A stretch of DNA of 39,817 nucleotides from an uncultured Aquimarina sp. (GTDB lineage Bacteria > Bacteroidota > Bacteroidia > Flavobacteriales > Flavobacteriaceae), in assembly GCA_947503135.1 (NCBI GenBank), contig CANNCQ010000025.1:1-39817 (forward strand). The letters are read 5' to 3'. This document shows, one piece after another, positions 20,440-29,341 of the stretch. The translations under genes and the position numbers were made by a program. Numbering within the stretch: the first letter of the stretch is position 1; each line of letters begins with the position of its first letter. The notes under the pieces are model-generated. The model was not told the DNA's origin. It did no database searches and worked only from the letters and a program-made list of their open reading frames with translations.

Positions 20440-21885
20440 ATGTTAAAGCAACAATTCAATTTAAAATTATCTCAAAAACTTTCTCCTCAGCAAATTCAGT
20501 TGATGAAGTTGATACAGCTTCCTACACAAGCGTTTGAACAACGGTTGAAGCAAGAAATTGAAGAAAATCCCGCTTTAGATACAGGAAAAGAGTCTACAGA
20601 AAACTTGGATGATGAATTCAATAACCAAGAAGAAGAATATACAGGCGAGGAAACTGATTTTAATATAGATGATTACTTAAGTGATGACGAAATACCCAAT
20701 TATCGTTTGCAAGCCAATAATTACAGTGCCGACGATGAAGAAAAAAGCATGCCTTATGCAGGAGGTACAACTTTCAATCAGCACCTAAAATCGCAACTTA
20801 ATACCTACCGATTAAATGAAACCGATTATCAAATAGCTTTGTTTTTAATAGGAAGCATCGACGAAAGTGGTTACATAAGAAGACCTTTAGAAGATATTGC
20901 CGATGATTTAGCCTTTACACAAAACGTGTACACCGATGCCGAAAATGTTGAAAAGGTACTAAAGTTAGTTCATCAATTGGATCCGGCAGGGGTAGGGGCT
21001 AGAAATTTACAAGAATGTTTGTCTATTCAGTTACACCGTAGAGGGGATTCGCCATCTATGGTTAGAGCTACGCAAATTATTGATGAAGCATTCGAGTTAT
21101 TTACAAAAAAACATTACAAAAAACTTATTGCCAAATTCAATATTTCAGAAGAGCAATTAAGAGAAGCCATTGAGGAAATAGAACACTTAAATCCCAAGCC
21201 AGGAGGTAGTTTTGCAGGTAATAACCGTATTGTAGAACATGTAGTTCCTGATTTTTCGATACGTATAGTAGAAGGGGAATTAGAGTTGACTTTAAATGGA
21301 CGCAATGCCCCTGAACTACATGTTTCAGGCGCGTATAATGAAATGCTAAAAGGGTATAAGGATACCAAGAAAAAGACAAAGTCTCAAAAAGATGCAATAC
21401 TTTTTATAAAACAAAAATTAGATGCAGCCAAGTGGTTTATTGACGCCGTTAGACAACGACAACAAACATTGTTAATAACCATGAGTGCTATAATGAATTA
21501 TCAAAAAGAGTTTTTCCTTACGGGCGATGAGCGTAATTTAAAACCAATGATTCTTAAGGATATTGCCGACGAAATAGAAATGGATGTAAGTACTATATCC
21601 CGAGTAGCAAATAGTAAATATGTAGATACTCCTTACGGAACAAAACTTATTAAAGAGTTTTTTTCCGAGTCTATGAAAAACGACCAAGGAGAAGATGTAT
21701 CGACACGCGAAATAAAAAAAATCCTTGAAATTACTATCGAAGAAGAAAACAAACGCAAGCCACTTACCGATGAAAAATTAGCGCAAATTCTTAAAGAAAA
21801 GGGATACCCTATAGCTCGAAGAACGGTTGCTAAATACCGCGAACAGTTGGATTTGCCTGTAGCAAGATTGAGAAAGAAGATTTAA
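20440..21885 (+). CDS. rpoN: RNA polymerase sigma-54 factor RpoN
   Basis: A 481-aa sigma-54. Region I is the Gln/Leu-rich N-terminus ([16 protein letters not shown]...) that contacts activators. An acidic region II of about 65 residues follows, then the core-binding domain, a helix-turn-helix region ([15 protein letters not shown]) and the RpoN box [12 protein letters not shown] near residues 457-468, which recognises the -24 element. All regions are present, so it should be functional. Its stop codon is separated by a single base from the ATG of an orphan RHS toxin gene, so whatever normally follows rpoN has been displaced. Confidence 0.97.
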   Translation: MLKQQFNLKLSQKLSPQQIQLMKLIQLPTQAFEQRLKQEIEENPALDTGKESTENLDDEFNNQEEEYTGEETDFNIDDYLSDDEIPNYRLQANNYSADDEEKSMPYAGGTTFNQHLKSQLNTYRLNETDYQIALFLIGSIDESGYIRRPLEDIADDLAFTQNVYTDAENVEKVLKLVHQLDPAGVGARNLQECLSIQLHRRGDSPSMVRATQIIDEAFELFTKKHYKKLIAKFNISEEQLREAIEEIEHLNPKPGGSFAGNNRIVEHVVPDFSIRIVEGELELTLNGRNAPELHVSGAYNEMLKGYKDTKKKTKSQKDAILFIKQKLDAAKWFIDAVRQRQQTLLITMSAIMNYQKEFFLTGDERNLKPMILKDIADEIEMDVSTISRVANSKYVDTPYGTKLIKEFFSESMKNDQGEDVSTREIKKILEITIEEENKRKPLTDEKLAQILKEKGYPIARRTVAKYREQLDLPVARLRKKI

Positions 21886-21886
21886 A

Positions 21887-22945
21887 ATGGTAGCTTACAA
21901 CGACTACTATCCTTTTGGTATGCTACTACCTAATAGACACGGCTCCAGTGATAAGTACCGTTATGGCTTCCAAGGACAGGAAAAAGATGATGAAGTTAAA
22001 GGGGAAGGGAATAGTCTGAACTATAAGTTTAGGATGCATGACCCGAGAGTGGGGAGGTTTTTTGCTACCGACCCAATGACTTCCCAGTATCCACACTATT
22101 CACCATATTCTTTTAGTGGAAACAGAGTAATTGATGCTGTAGAATTAGAGGGGTTAGAACCTCAGTGGTTTATGGAATTATTAGAAACTGAATTCCCTAG
22201 GATAAGCGAAGCTATGGATATACTAAGAGGTGTTGTTGGTAATAATTATTCAAAGCAAAAATTGTATGATTGGGTTAATAGAAATTCATCATTTCAAGAT
22301 GGTAAATCTAAATTGAAAGGTCTTGTAGGAGAATTACAAGTTTTTGCCAATTTAAAATTGAATTTTGGTTCAGATGCAATATTTCAGAGCAGTGATACTA
22401 CTGCAGATATTTTAGTGAAATCAGAGACAGGGGATAGAATAGGTTTTAATCCTTTGACTCTTTCAGTAAAATACAGAACCGAAAGCTTTAAGTTTAGGTC
22501 ACATAATTTGAACGGAGAAAAGACAGACCATACAATTCGTAGTGGTTTTGACGTTCATGCCTTAATAGAAGTTAAAACATTTGATGTTAATAATGGAACA
22601 TTTAATAAATCGAATTTGACAAAAGCTGTTGTTAAAGCTATGAAACAAGTGGTTAAACAAATTAAAAATTATGAAAAGCAAGCTAATGCTGGAGATGTTC
22701 AAGTTATAGGAGTACTTTGGATTGATAGGGAAGTAATTAATAAAATAATGGAGGATGGTCCTGGTGTAGGGAAAATTTTATTAGAAGATGCATATAAAGA
22801 GTTTACTGAAGCAGGAGGATTTCTTCATTTAGAAGAAGGAACAAAAGCAGAAGGGAATAATTTAAATGGTAGAGCGGAACAAGTAATCACTAAAGTATAT
22901 GAAACATTAAAAGAAGGAGTTGAAAAAAATAAAGGAACTAATTAA
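21887..22945 (+). CDS. Orphan RHS C-terminal toxin with PD-(D/E)xK-like nuclease pattern
   Basis: A 352-aa fragment of an RHS polymorphic toxin. Residues 6-90 are the end of the RHS core ([47 protein letters not shown]). Everything upstream in a normal RHS protein, including secretion signals and YD repeats, is missing. The C-terminal toxin part (about 92-352) has Glu149 in a helix ([14 protein letters not shown]), Asp174 (TADILVK), Glu228-x-Lys230 (HALIEVKT) and glutamines in a following helix ([13 protein letters not shown]). This order fits the PD-(D/E)xK nuclease fold, giving a DNase or RNase as the likely activity. It starts 1 base after rpoN and its stop overlaps the next ATG. Without a delivery part it is probably silent, or a donor for recombination into an RHS locus. 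Confidence 0.78.
   Translation: MVAYNDYYPFGMLLPNRHGSSDKYRYGFQGQEKDDEVKGEGNSLNYKFRMHDPRVGRFFATDPMTSQYPHYSPYSFSGNRVIDAVELEGLEPQWFMELLETEFPRISEAMDILRGVVGNNYSKQKLYDWVNRNSSFQDGKSKLKGLVGELQVFANLKLNFGSDAIFQSSDTTADILVKSETGDRIGFNPLTLSVKYRTESFKFRSHNLNGEKTDHTIRSGFDVHALIEVKTFDVNNGTFNKSNLTKAVVKAMKQVVKQIKNYEKQANAGDVQVIGVLWIDREVINKIMEDGPGVGKILLEDAYKEFTEAGGFLHLEEGTKAEGNNLNGRAEQVITKVYETLKEGVEKNKGTN
21911..22161 (+). repeat. RHS-core repeat, copy 1
   Basis: This stretch encodes the terminal RHS core and is repeated, with few amino-acid differences, at 35989-36238. Similarity falls off abruptly after the VELEGLE / NELEGLE segment, where the toxin domains begin. Conserved core with divergent tips is the hallmark of toxin-tip exchange by homologous recombination. 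Confidence 0.85.
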
Positions 22946-23550
22946 TGAATTTATCAGCAAAATTATTTTTTATAAATGGAGAAAGTTTTTCGAGAATTTG
23001 TAATCTTGAAAATAAGAATAATATAGAGCTATCTAATTATGTAGTTGAATTAGCTGATAGTTTAAATAATTTTGTTTTACCGAAAGATTATCATTTTTTT
23101 CACGATTATAGTTCTGAATTAATTGATAAGTGTAAAACTAAGGCTAATCAGGATATCGAGCAACTAAAGAATAATATAGATTTACTCAACAAGTCAGAAG
23201 AGTGGAAAGAAGTTTTCTTCAATTATATTTTTGAATTTAAAACCAATTTATTTTCAAACGGTTTGTGGTTTTTGCCGTCAAGAATAGATTTAACAAATGA
23301 ATTATATGAAGAGTTTAGAAGAAAAATTCCAGAATTGGCGAATGATTTAAATGATTATAATCAACAAAAAAAAATAGAAATCCTTTCCGATGAAAATATT
23401 GGATACTTTGAAGTTGATATAACAAATTATAAAATTGAAAAAAACTTAGAGTCAAATAACATTGATTCTAAATTTAATATGATTTTAGATTATTTAAAAA
23501 AATCAAGGAATAATGTTAATCTAAAATTAATAATTGAAGTTTATTATTAA
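22945..23550 (+). CDS. Putative immunity protein for the upstream RHS toxin
   Basis: A 201-aa soluble protein I do not recognise by family. It has no signal peptide or membrane segment, is rich in Asn, Lys and acidic residues, and appears mostly helical. The start ATG overlaps the toxin stop (TAATG), the usual coupling of toxin and immunity genes in RHS cassettes. Its function as an inhibitor of the adjacent toxin is inferred only from this position. The 3' repeat with terminator hairpin follows about 90 bases downstream. Confidence 0.65.
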   Translation: MNLSAKLFFINGESFSRICNLENKNNIELSNYVVELADSLNNFVLPKDYHFFHDYSSELIDKCKTKANQDIEQLKNNIDLLNKSEEWKEVFFNYIFEFKTNLFSNGLWFLPSRIDLTNELYEEFRRKIPELANDLNDYNQQKKIEILSDENIGYFEVDITNYKIEKNLESNNIDSKFNMILDYLKKSRNNVNLKLIIEVYY

Positions 23551-23564
23551 TTTTATCCTAGCTC

Positions 23565-23633
23565 GCGCTCGTCTGTGACGGGTGCCCCAGATGGCGCTCG
23601 TATGTATCGCTAGTGCTCGTTTGTAACGAGTAC
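23565..23633. repeat. REP-like palindromic repeats
   Basis: Three related GC-richer units are clustered: a GCGCTCGTCTGTGACGGGTG-like palindrome at 23565-23587, GCGCTCGTATGTATCGC at about 23594-23610, and a GTGCTCGTTTGTAACGAG palindrome at 23613-23630. They stand out against the AT-rich context and have relatives at 37524-37550 and 37711-37735. Short palindromes of the CTCGT...ACGAG kind resemble REP elements mobilised by RAYT-type transposases. No such transposase is in the window. Confidence 0.6.
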
Positions 23634-23640
23634 CAACAAA

Positions 23641-23754
23641 GAGAATAAAACAAAGCTATCTAAGCAATTAGGTAGCTTTTGTTGTTTACAACGGATGTAA
23701 CTTAACAACATTACTTTTTAACTGTTCAATGTTTGTAGTAAGGTAGTTTTCGGT
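23641..23754 (+). repeat. RHS-cassette 3' repeat, copy A (with terminator)
   Basis: The segment begins GAGAATAAAACAAAG and ends GGTAGTTTTCGGT, and matches 37557-37680 closely, including a long nearly identical core around ACTTTTTAACTGTTCAATG. A diverged copy is at about 39285-39390. It holds a terminator hairpin (AAAGCTATC 23652-23660 with GGTAGCTTT 23671-23679). Together with the RHS core upstream, it brackets each toxin-immunity cassette with shared sequence. Confidence 0.85.
23652..23682 (+). terminator. Terminator inside 3' repeat copy A
   Basis: A 9-bp near-perfect stem with a 10-base loop is followed by a T-rich tract (TTTTGTTGTTT). It should end the rpoN-RHS-immunity transcript. Confidence 0.75.
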
Positions 23755-23793
23755 GGATATAAATGAGTGTACTTTAGTTAGTAGGCTCGTTTT

Positions 23794-24024
23794 TTATTGA
23801 TACTCTTTTTCAATTAATTTAAAAAAATCTGAAATTTTAATTTCACGAGCTTCACAGATTCTATCTAAAGTTTCTATTGGCATTCTATATCCATCAACTT
23901 CTAAAATTTTTCTTACTGTTTTTTCATCAATATTGTGTTCAGTAGCAAATGCTCTATTGGATTTAGATTTTTCTATCCATTTACTTGAGATATAATTACA
24001 AATTCTTTTGTTGATACTAGACAT
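23794..24024 (-). CDS. Small XRE/Cro-like helix-turn-helix regulator
   Basis: A 76-aa protein that is almost entirely a helix-turn-helix DNA-binding domain. SNRAFATEHNIDEKTVRKIL forms the first helices and turn, and PIETLDRICEAREIKISDFFKLIE is the later part typical of Bacteroidota XRE proteins. The frame is open for another 52 codons upstream, but that extension overlaps the divergent lipoprotein gene and is low-complexity, so I chose the ATG at 24022-24024. It is divergent from the lipoprotein/PH-like cluster and probably regulates it. Confidence 0.8.
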   Translation of the reverse strand: MSSINKRICNYISSKWIEKSKSNRAFATEHNIDEKTVRKILEVDGYRMPIETLDRICEAREIKISDFFKLIEKEYQ

Positions 24025-24073
24025 ATCACAAATGAAAAGGATGTAACAATATTTAATGCGGTCGATGAGACGC

Positions 24074-24110
24074 AATTGATTAGAATTATATATATTTACC
24101 TCAATCAATT
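24074..24110. promoter_or_regulatory. Inverted repeat AATTGATT / AATCAATT between divergent XRE and lipoprotein genes
   Basis: Perfect 8-bp arms (24074-24081 and 24103-24110) flank an AT-rich 21-base centre that could hold overlapping promoters. Its place between a divergent regulator and its neighbour suggests an operator for the XRE protein. Confidence 0.4.
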
Positions 24111-24127
24111 CAAAACGAAATAGATAA

Positions 24128-24823
24128 ATGAAAAAAAGTATCTTATTACTAACACTTGTACTACTAACAGCATCTTGCACACAAAAACCTTTAGAAGTTA
24201 AAAATGAAAAACTTCGATTAAAAAACCACTTTGAAAAGGTTTTGTCTTTTGAAAAAGAATACCCCGATAACTATGAAAGTTTACTTAACAGATATTCTAA
24301 TTTACAAAAACATATATCTCATTACGGAAATTTACTTGCAGAAAATGATATAACTGATAGTTATACAAATAGTTCAGAAGAAAAAGTTGCTGAACGAATT
24401 CAATATTATTCTGACAGAAAGAATGAAAATATACAGCAAGAGGAAGAATTGAAAATTGATTCAAGTAATGGTAACTACTGTAATTTAAGTCAAGCAGAAG
24501 CTTTAAAATACATAGCTAAACAAAGTTTTAGTATTAATGGTAAGTCGGTGTCATTTTCTACTCGCTACGATTACCAAAGACAACAGTACATCCCAAATGA
24601 GTTTATTATAAATGGTCATGGCTCACGCATTTTAGGACAATGGAAAATGTATAGTAGCACCAGTATTTCATTGCTAAACGTTAAACAAGTAGGTGGTTCT
24701 TTCGACCCAACAAACAATAGACCTTTAAACGGATTTCTTTCCCTACAATGCAATGGAAATTTAACCGGGTCAATAGGTAACGGAAGTAAACAAATACAAT
24801 TTAACATCATAAAAAATAATTAG
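24128..24823 (+). CDS. Hypothetical lipoprotein
   Basis: A 231-aa predicted lipoprotein. A positively charged, hydrophobic signal ends in the lipobox LTASC with Cys17 as the lipidation site. A Lys/Glu-rich, probably coiled-coil region spans about 25-115. The C-terminal 100 residues look beta-rich, with NGHGSRILGQWKMYSSTSISLLNVKQ and a Gly/Asn-rich end. I do not recognise a family. It is followed 4 bases later by the PH-like gene and then by another lipoprotein, forming a three-gene unit. Confidence 0.72.
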   Translation: MKKSILLLTLVLLTASCTQKPLEVKNEKLRLKNHFEKVLSFEKEYPDNYESLLNRYSNLQKHISHYGNLLAENDITDSYTNSSEEKVAERIQYYSDRKNENIQQEEELKIDSSNGNYCNLSQAEALKYIAKQSFSINGKSVSFSTRYDYQRQQYIPNEFIINGHGSRILGQWKMYSSTSISLLNVKQVGGSFDPTNNRPLNGFLSLQCNGNLTGSIGNGSKQIQFNIIKNN

Positions 24824-24827
24824 AAAT

Positions 24828-25235
24828 ATGAATTGGCTAAATAATAACGAAACCATCTATATGGAAGGGTCTGGGGTGTACTTAAAAAGCAAATTAAATG
24901 CACTACAAGGCACTTTCTACATAACTAATAACAGAATAGCATTTGGAAAACGAAAAGGGATTATAAATCTTCTTTTGGGTCCGTTATTTATGCACCTTAA
25001 AAAAGGAAATAAGATTGAATTTTCAATCTTTTTCAATCAGTTACGAAGTATAAAAGAAGTCAAACAAGGTTTTGGTAAAAAGTTTGTCATTACTGTTACG
25101 GGTGGTACTTACGAACTCCAATTTAATAAAAACAGAGATAAATGGATTACTACCATCGAGGAAGCTGTAAATAAAAATAATCCTGATATAATTATTGATA
25201 AAGTTGGGAATTACTACACATTTAAAAACCAATAA
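24828..25235 (+). CDS. Small PH/GRAM-like domain protein
   Basis: A 135-aa soluble protein with beta-strand spacing that recalls GRAM or bacterial PH domains. The segment LQGTFYITNNRIAFGKRKG is the typical 'lets it be seen as a new strand' motif, followed by a hydrophobic loop (INLLLGPLF), KIEFSIFFNQLRSIKEVKQGFGKKFVITVTGG and a C-terminal helix (DKWITTIEEAVNK). Such domains bind lipids or partner proteins; no specific ligand can be inferred. It lies between two lipoprotein genes, 4 and 9 bases away. Confidence 0.62.
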   Translation: MNWLNNNETIYMEGSGVYLKSKLNALQGTFYITNNRIAFGKRKGIINLLLGPLFMHLKKGNKIEFSIFFNQLRSIKEVKQGFGKKFVITVTGGTYELQFNKNRDKWITTIEEAVNKNNPDIIIDKVGNYYTFKNQ

Positions 25236-25244
25236 AAACTAAAT

Positions 25245-25847
25245 ATGAAACACCTAAAATTAATTTTAACTACATTGGCACTATTAATCTTTTCTTGTTC
25301 ATCGGATGATGGTGACGAGAATAGAAATATGTCAAATGACAATATTAATAATTCTGATGGCTGTGGATTGGTTAACGTCCAAGGTAAAGTTTATAGCCAA
25401 ATACAGTTGGAATCAAATTCAGGAGTAAATATTAAAGATATACCCAATCCTAAATTGCCAATTCTTTTTGAATTAAGTGATTCAAATGAAGTAAACTCCA
25501 AAACTATGCGATTTAAATATGTTTCTCAATTTAGTGCAGATAACAATGGATTTATAAGTTTCGAAAATTTTGATGAGGATGACTTTTTCTTTAGTACTTA
25601 CACCAAAATAAATGATTGTGATTTACGAGCTGGAAGACCCAATAGCACTCCCTCTAATAGAAGGGAAAATGTAGTATTTGATTTAACCAACTGTGACCCC
25701 GTAAGGTCAGCTTTTAGCAATATTCTAAACATAAATGACAATGGTAATACTATTGAAGTAATTGAATCCTGTGGTGATGAAATTATCACACCTAATGACT
25801 TTGAAACAAAATCAGTCAATTATTATTTAACTGATATAAAATTTTAA
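25245..25847 (+). CDS. Hypothetical lipoprotein
   Basis: A 200-aa predicted lipoprotein whose signal ends at LIFSC with Cys18, followed by an acidic, Ser/Asp/Asn-rich linker (SSDDGDEN), typical of surface-exposed Bacteroidota lipoproteins. The mature region contains paired cysteines (GCGLVNVQGKVYSQ, NDCDLRAGR, NCDPVRS, ESCGDEI) that may form disulfides. No family is recognised. It is the last gene of the three-gene unit and ends before a hairpin shared with the convergent helicase-polymerase gene. Confidence 0.7.
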   Translation: MKHLKLILTTLALLIFSCSSDDGDENRNMSNDNINNSDGCGLVNVQGKVYSQIQLESNSGVNIKDIPNPKLPILFELSDSNEVNSKTMRFKYVSQFSADNNGFISFENFDEDDFFFSTYTKINDCDLRAGRPNSTPSNRRENVVFDLTNCDPVRSAFSNILNINDNGNTIEVIESCGDEIITPNDFETKSVNYYLTDIKF

Positions 25848-25870
25848 ATATTGTCTCCACCCCAAAATAG

Positions 25871-25899
25871 AAGCCGATACTTAATTGCATCGACTTTTT
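25871..25899. terminator. Terminator hairpin between convergent genes
   Basis: AAGCCGAT (25871-25878) pairs with ATCGACTT (25889-25896) with one G-T wobble, followed by T residues. It lies between the lipoprotein gene and the end of the minus-strand helicase-polymerase gene. Confidence 0.6.
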
Positions 25900-25922
25900 C
25901 ATTTTGGACTTACGGCTATAAA

Positions 25923-28646
25923 TTAACTAGCAATTTTATAGGCTTTTTCAGCAGATTTTAATCTTTCATTATCAGCTATTGGAATACTACTCACAGGACC
26001 CCTATAAACTAAATTTGAAGTATTATAATATTTTATATGAAACTGAATTTTCTTGTTTTCTTCCAAATCAAAGTCTGGATTAAAAAAAACTTCTTTATCC
26101 AATTTAGGTGTTAGTATTTCTTTAGATAACACCAATTTATTATTAATTATATCTGCTTCTTTAACAATAAAAGCATCGTGAAATCTAAACGTATTTAAAG
26201 TTAATTTTTCACGATATAAATCAATAAAACATTGCTCATATTCCGTCATTTTTTTAAAAAAACTACCTTTTTCAACTTGTGCGGTTAGTTTAGCTAATTG
26301 TTCCGCTTTTCTATTGGGATACCCAGCTAAAATGTAAAATTCTTTAGCTTCTTTAATTGATAAATAACTATTATTCAACGTAGAATTAAATTTCCATTTA
26401 GCTTGATTTCGTGAAATACCCAATTTCTTTTTTAGATTATCGTAAATTTTATCTGCTAAATTGGTATCTAAAATAATATCTATAAACTGAGCATTTGCAG
26501 AAGCTAAATCTACTTCTAAATATTTTATAGGAATCAATCTTCGTAAAGCTCTTGGTAAGGCTGTTAACGGATTATATTCCCTATACCCAACTTGTTTGCC
26601 TCTACCACATTTACCATTGGTTAAACAGTATATAATGGCTTCTTTAGCTAAACGTTTTAAATATTTATCATCCATTGATATAATGGAATTCCCTTTCACT
26701 AATTTACCGTAGTTATTAACTATCAGCTTTTTAAAATAATCTATTTCACTTTTAGACAAAGTGATTTTTAATTTTTTTAGTTCGGTTTGAATTGCTTTAA
26801 ACGTACTACTATTTCTATTACTTCCAGAATTTAGATATTCTTCATAGATGCTGGTATCACTGGAAATTTGGATGATATTAAAATTTCTGTCAACTGAATT
26901 ATCATTAGCTCTAATGCCATTTAATTTACTGATGGCATATAACATCTGCCAATCATCTGTTAAGTGCGCCAGTTTACTTAAAATCTGTTTTATGGATTCA
27001 TTCTCATAACCTCGATTAGCATTCAATTGTTTTTCAGAAAATGGTATTAGTAAATTTTTATTTACTGCATTAACAGACAAAAACGAATTAAAAGATTGGT
27101 AGAATTCTCCCTTATAAACTCGTTTGTTATTTAATTTAGAAATTAATCCTGTAGCATTAGTAATTTTTAATAAATAGGTCGTTAGATACTCCAGTACTAA
27201 TGACGGTGAGAAAGTACCATCGTCTTTATTTCTTAGCTTATTTTTAATGTTGTAGTAATCTAAACGTAATTGCTTTTCATCTTCTTTTAATAGATTTTTG
27301 ATTCTCTGTTCAAATGTTAATCCCAGTTTTTTTAGTAACTTTTCGTTTTCTGATTCATAATTGGTAACTATAAAATTATACTCTTCTAAAGTTTCTCTTA
27401 ACACATTATCGTCAAATAATTGGTAGTTGCTCACAGCAATTTGTAATTCTAGCATTAGTTTAAATTCGTTAACGTACTTACCCCTGACAAAGTTTTCATT
27501 ATGTGTCAAATTATCTGATAGATTACTGTATTTAGCTATTTTATTTAGATAATCATTGTAATAAATTTCCAATTCTTTAACAGACTTTGGAATAACTAAT
27601 TTCCTACTAGATATAAATTTATCCGATGGCAAAACATTAACCAATAATGCATCGTGTACAGTTGTTCTACAACGACCATAAGCTTGTACTACACTATTTA
27701 CATTGATAGATTTTGCATCGCTATGCTGGTCTGATATAATTAATATGGAGCAATCTTTTTCTAAATCAAACCCTGTAAAAAATGAACTTGACGCAATCAG
27801 TATATCCACTCCACTAAAATTAGAATCTTCCAATTCTTGAACTGTAGTTAATCTTCCAGTCGACTTTAACTTTGCTTCTAAATCTTTTCCAACTATATTA
27901 ACGACATTAAAATCTTTAAAACCTTTATGAATATTAATGTTATTAGAAAAAATAACAACCATTCTACCTAGTTCATTTTGCTCAATAACGAACTGGTCAA
28001 TAGCCTTTTTGTCATGACTCAACTGAATATGCTTCTTGGGTTGGTTAGTTTTTTTAACCAGATAATAATCCATTTCAATGTGATTTGGTATGTCCCAAAG
28101 ATTTAAAAAAGGTGTGGCTGTACTAAGTGTAAATTTAGCTACCCATTCATTAAATAATAAGGTTGAAAATTCTGCTACTTCCTTTCTGAAACTAGGCTCT
28201 TCTGAGAATAAATGCATTTCATCTACAAATACAGGTATCTGAATTAAAAGTTTATATAGTTCATCAGAAACCTTTAAAATCTGATTAGGAGTTGCATTAA
28301 TAATTACATTTTGATTTTCTTCCTCAGTTAAATATCTAAATACATCATCCCATGAATCTTTACATTCACCATAAAAAAAGAATTGCTTCTTACTTTTAAA
28401 ACAACCCGGTTGTTTATTCTTTTTATCCTCTTTAGACCTTATCATCTGCACATTGGGTGAAATAATGATAAAATTTCCAAGAGTGTAATTAAAAATAGCT
28501 GTAGTACCACCTATTCCAGTGCTACCTTTTATTATGTACTTATTTTTAAAAGTGCTGTACAACACTTTTGTAACTTTTTCTGATTGTCCTAAATATTTTC
28601 CATCGTACTCAAGTATATTAATGTTTTTCTCATCACTTAATAACAT
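25923..28646 (-). CDS. SF2-like helicase fused to a TV-Pol/family-A-like polymerase domain
   Basis: A 907-aa protein. The N-terminal part has helicase-type motifs: a Walker-A-like GSTGIGGTTA (41-50) whose lysine is replaced by Gly47, motif II DEMH (142-145), STATP (motif III, 175-179), FFTGFDL (289-295) and motif VI QAYGRCRT (321-328). A helical linker follows to about 640. The C-terminal part shows a family-A-polymerase-like palm: motif A EVDLASANAQF (Asp713), motif B RNQAKWKFNSTLNNSY (Arg746, Lys750) and motif C FRFHDAFIV (His823-Asp824), preceded by GREY-like and LPRALRRL segments. This set resembles the TV-Pol family of mobile-element and virus polymerases. It is probably the replication protein (helicase plus primase/polymerase) of this element. 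The polymerase assignment rests on motif reading alone. Confidence 0.65.
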   Translation of the reverse strand: MLLSDEKNINILEYDGKYLGQSEKVTKVLYSTFKNKYIIKGSTGIGGTTAIFNYTLGNFIIISPNVQMIRSKEDKKNKQPGCFKSKKQFFFYGECKDSWDDVFRYLTEEENQNVIINATPNQILKVSDELYKLLIQIPVFVDEMHLFSEEPSFRKEVAEFSTLLFNEWVAKFTLSTATPFLNLWDIPNHIEMDYYLVKKTNQPKKHIQLSHDKKAIDQFVIEQNELGRMVVIFSNNINIHKGFKDFNVVNIVGKDLEAKLKSTGRLTTVQELEDSNFSGVDILIASSSFFTGFDLEKDCSILIISDQHSDAKSINVNSVVQAYGRCRTTVHDALLVNVLPSDKFISSRKLVIPKSVKELEIYYNDYLNKIAKYSNLSDNLTHNENFVRGKYVNEFKLMLELQIAVSNYQLFDDNVLRETLEEYNFIVTNYESENEKLLKKLGLTFEQRIKNLLKEDEKQLRLDYYNIKNKLRNKDDGTFSPSLVLEYLTTYLLKITNATGLISKLNNKRVYKGEFYQSFNSFLSVNAVNKNLLIPFSEKQLNANRGYENESIKQILSKLAHLTDDWQMLYAISKLNGIRANDNSVDRNFNIIQISSDTSIYEEYLNSGSNRNSSTFKAIQTELKKLKITLSKSEIDYFKKLIVNNYGKLVKGNSIISMDDKYLKRLAKEAIIYCLTNGKCGRGKQVGYREYNPLTALPRALRRLIPIKYLEVDLASANAQFIDIILDTNLADKIYDNLKKKLGISRNQAKWKFNSTLNNSYLSIKEAKEFYILAGYPNRKAEQLAKLTAQVEKGSFFKKMTEYEQCFIDLYREKLTLNTFRFHDAFIVKEADIINNKLVLSKEILTPKLDKEVFFNPDFDLEENKKIQFHIKYYNTSNLVYRGPVSSIPIADNERLKSAEKAYKIAS

Positions 28647-28791
28647 TAATTAATTTGTATTAAAGATAATGGCTGAATTTATCCCTCCAATGCATATCAA
28701 CTCATTTAACAACCAGTTATAGATAGCATATCTTATTGGCACATCAAATACGACAAGCATTTGATGTTGTACAATTATCAGAAACCCAAAA

Positions 28792-28837
28792 GAGTTTGCT
28801 GAGTTGTACCTTCCGACGAATACAACTCAACAAACTC
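28792..28837. repeat. Long hairpin: 17-bp inverted repeat with one mismatch
   Basis: The arms read GAGTTTGCTGAGTTGTA (28792-28808) and TACAACTCAACAAACTC (28821-28837), with a 12-base loop. It lies 146 bases upstream of the helicase-polymerase start and has no T-run, so it is not an ordinary terminator. It may be an origin hairpin or a regulatory structure. Confidence 0.7.
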
Positions 28838-29341
28838 CTTATGGTGACCTAACGGTCGTTATTAAGCAATGTGTTTTATATCATAAATCGGAAGTCTTTT
28901 AATATAAATATATCCTACTTTAATAAAAAGTAAAGAAATATTTATAAACTTTCTTAATAAAAAAACAACGAAAATCGTTACTTTATTTTTATACATAAAT
29001 TAACTAAAACCCTTATGAATACTGATATATTGATGCTTTTTATGCTAACGTGCTGGATGGTATTTTTTATATAAAACTAAGCTCCATCACGCTACCATAA
29101 CATAAACCTCAATCATAATCAATTCATAGTGGTTTTTGATTAATTACGAATTATTACAATTATAGTATGAAAAAAGGAATTCGACCACTTTTAGGACTAT
29201 AATTTGTTAAAAATGTTCCTAAACCGTACCACTTGTATGGGTTATGTTCATATTGTTTAATTACATTTTTGTAAAAAACACTACCAATAAGCCATATAGT
29301 GGACTATATAGACTGCTAAGGACTTGTTACTACCATTGAGC

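Noticed and set aside
21887..22945. Frameshifted full-length RHS gene
   Set aside because: No RHS/YD-repeat coding sequence is found upstream in any frame. The region before the stub is the intact rpoN gene, so it is an orphan tip rather than a frameshift.
23565..23754. CRISPR array
   Set aside because: The repeats are palindromic and irregular in spacing, lack uniform spacers and have no cas genes nearby. They fit REP-like elements and an RHS 3' repeat better.
24025..24180. Upstream extension of the XRE gene to a 128-aa protein
   Set aside because: The extra 52 residues overlap the divergent lipoprotein gene, are low in complexity and do not belong to the helix-turn-helix fold. The ATG at 24022-24024 gives a normal small regulator.
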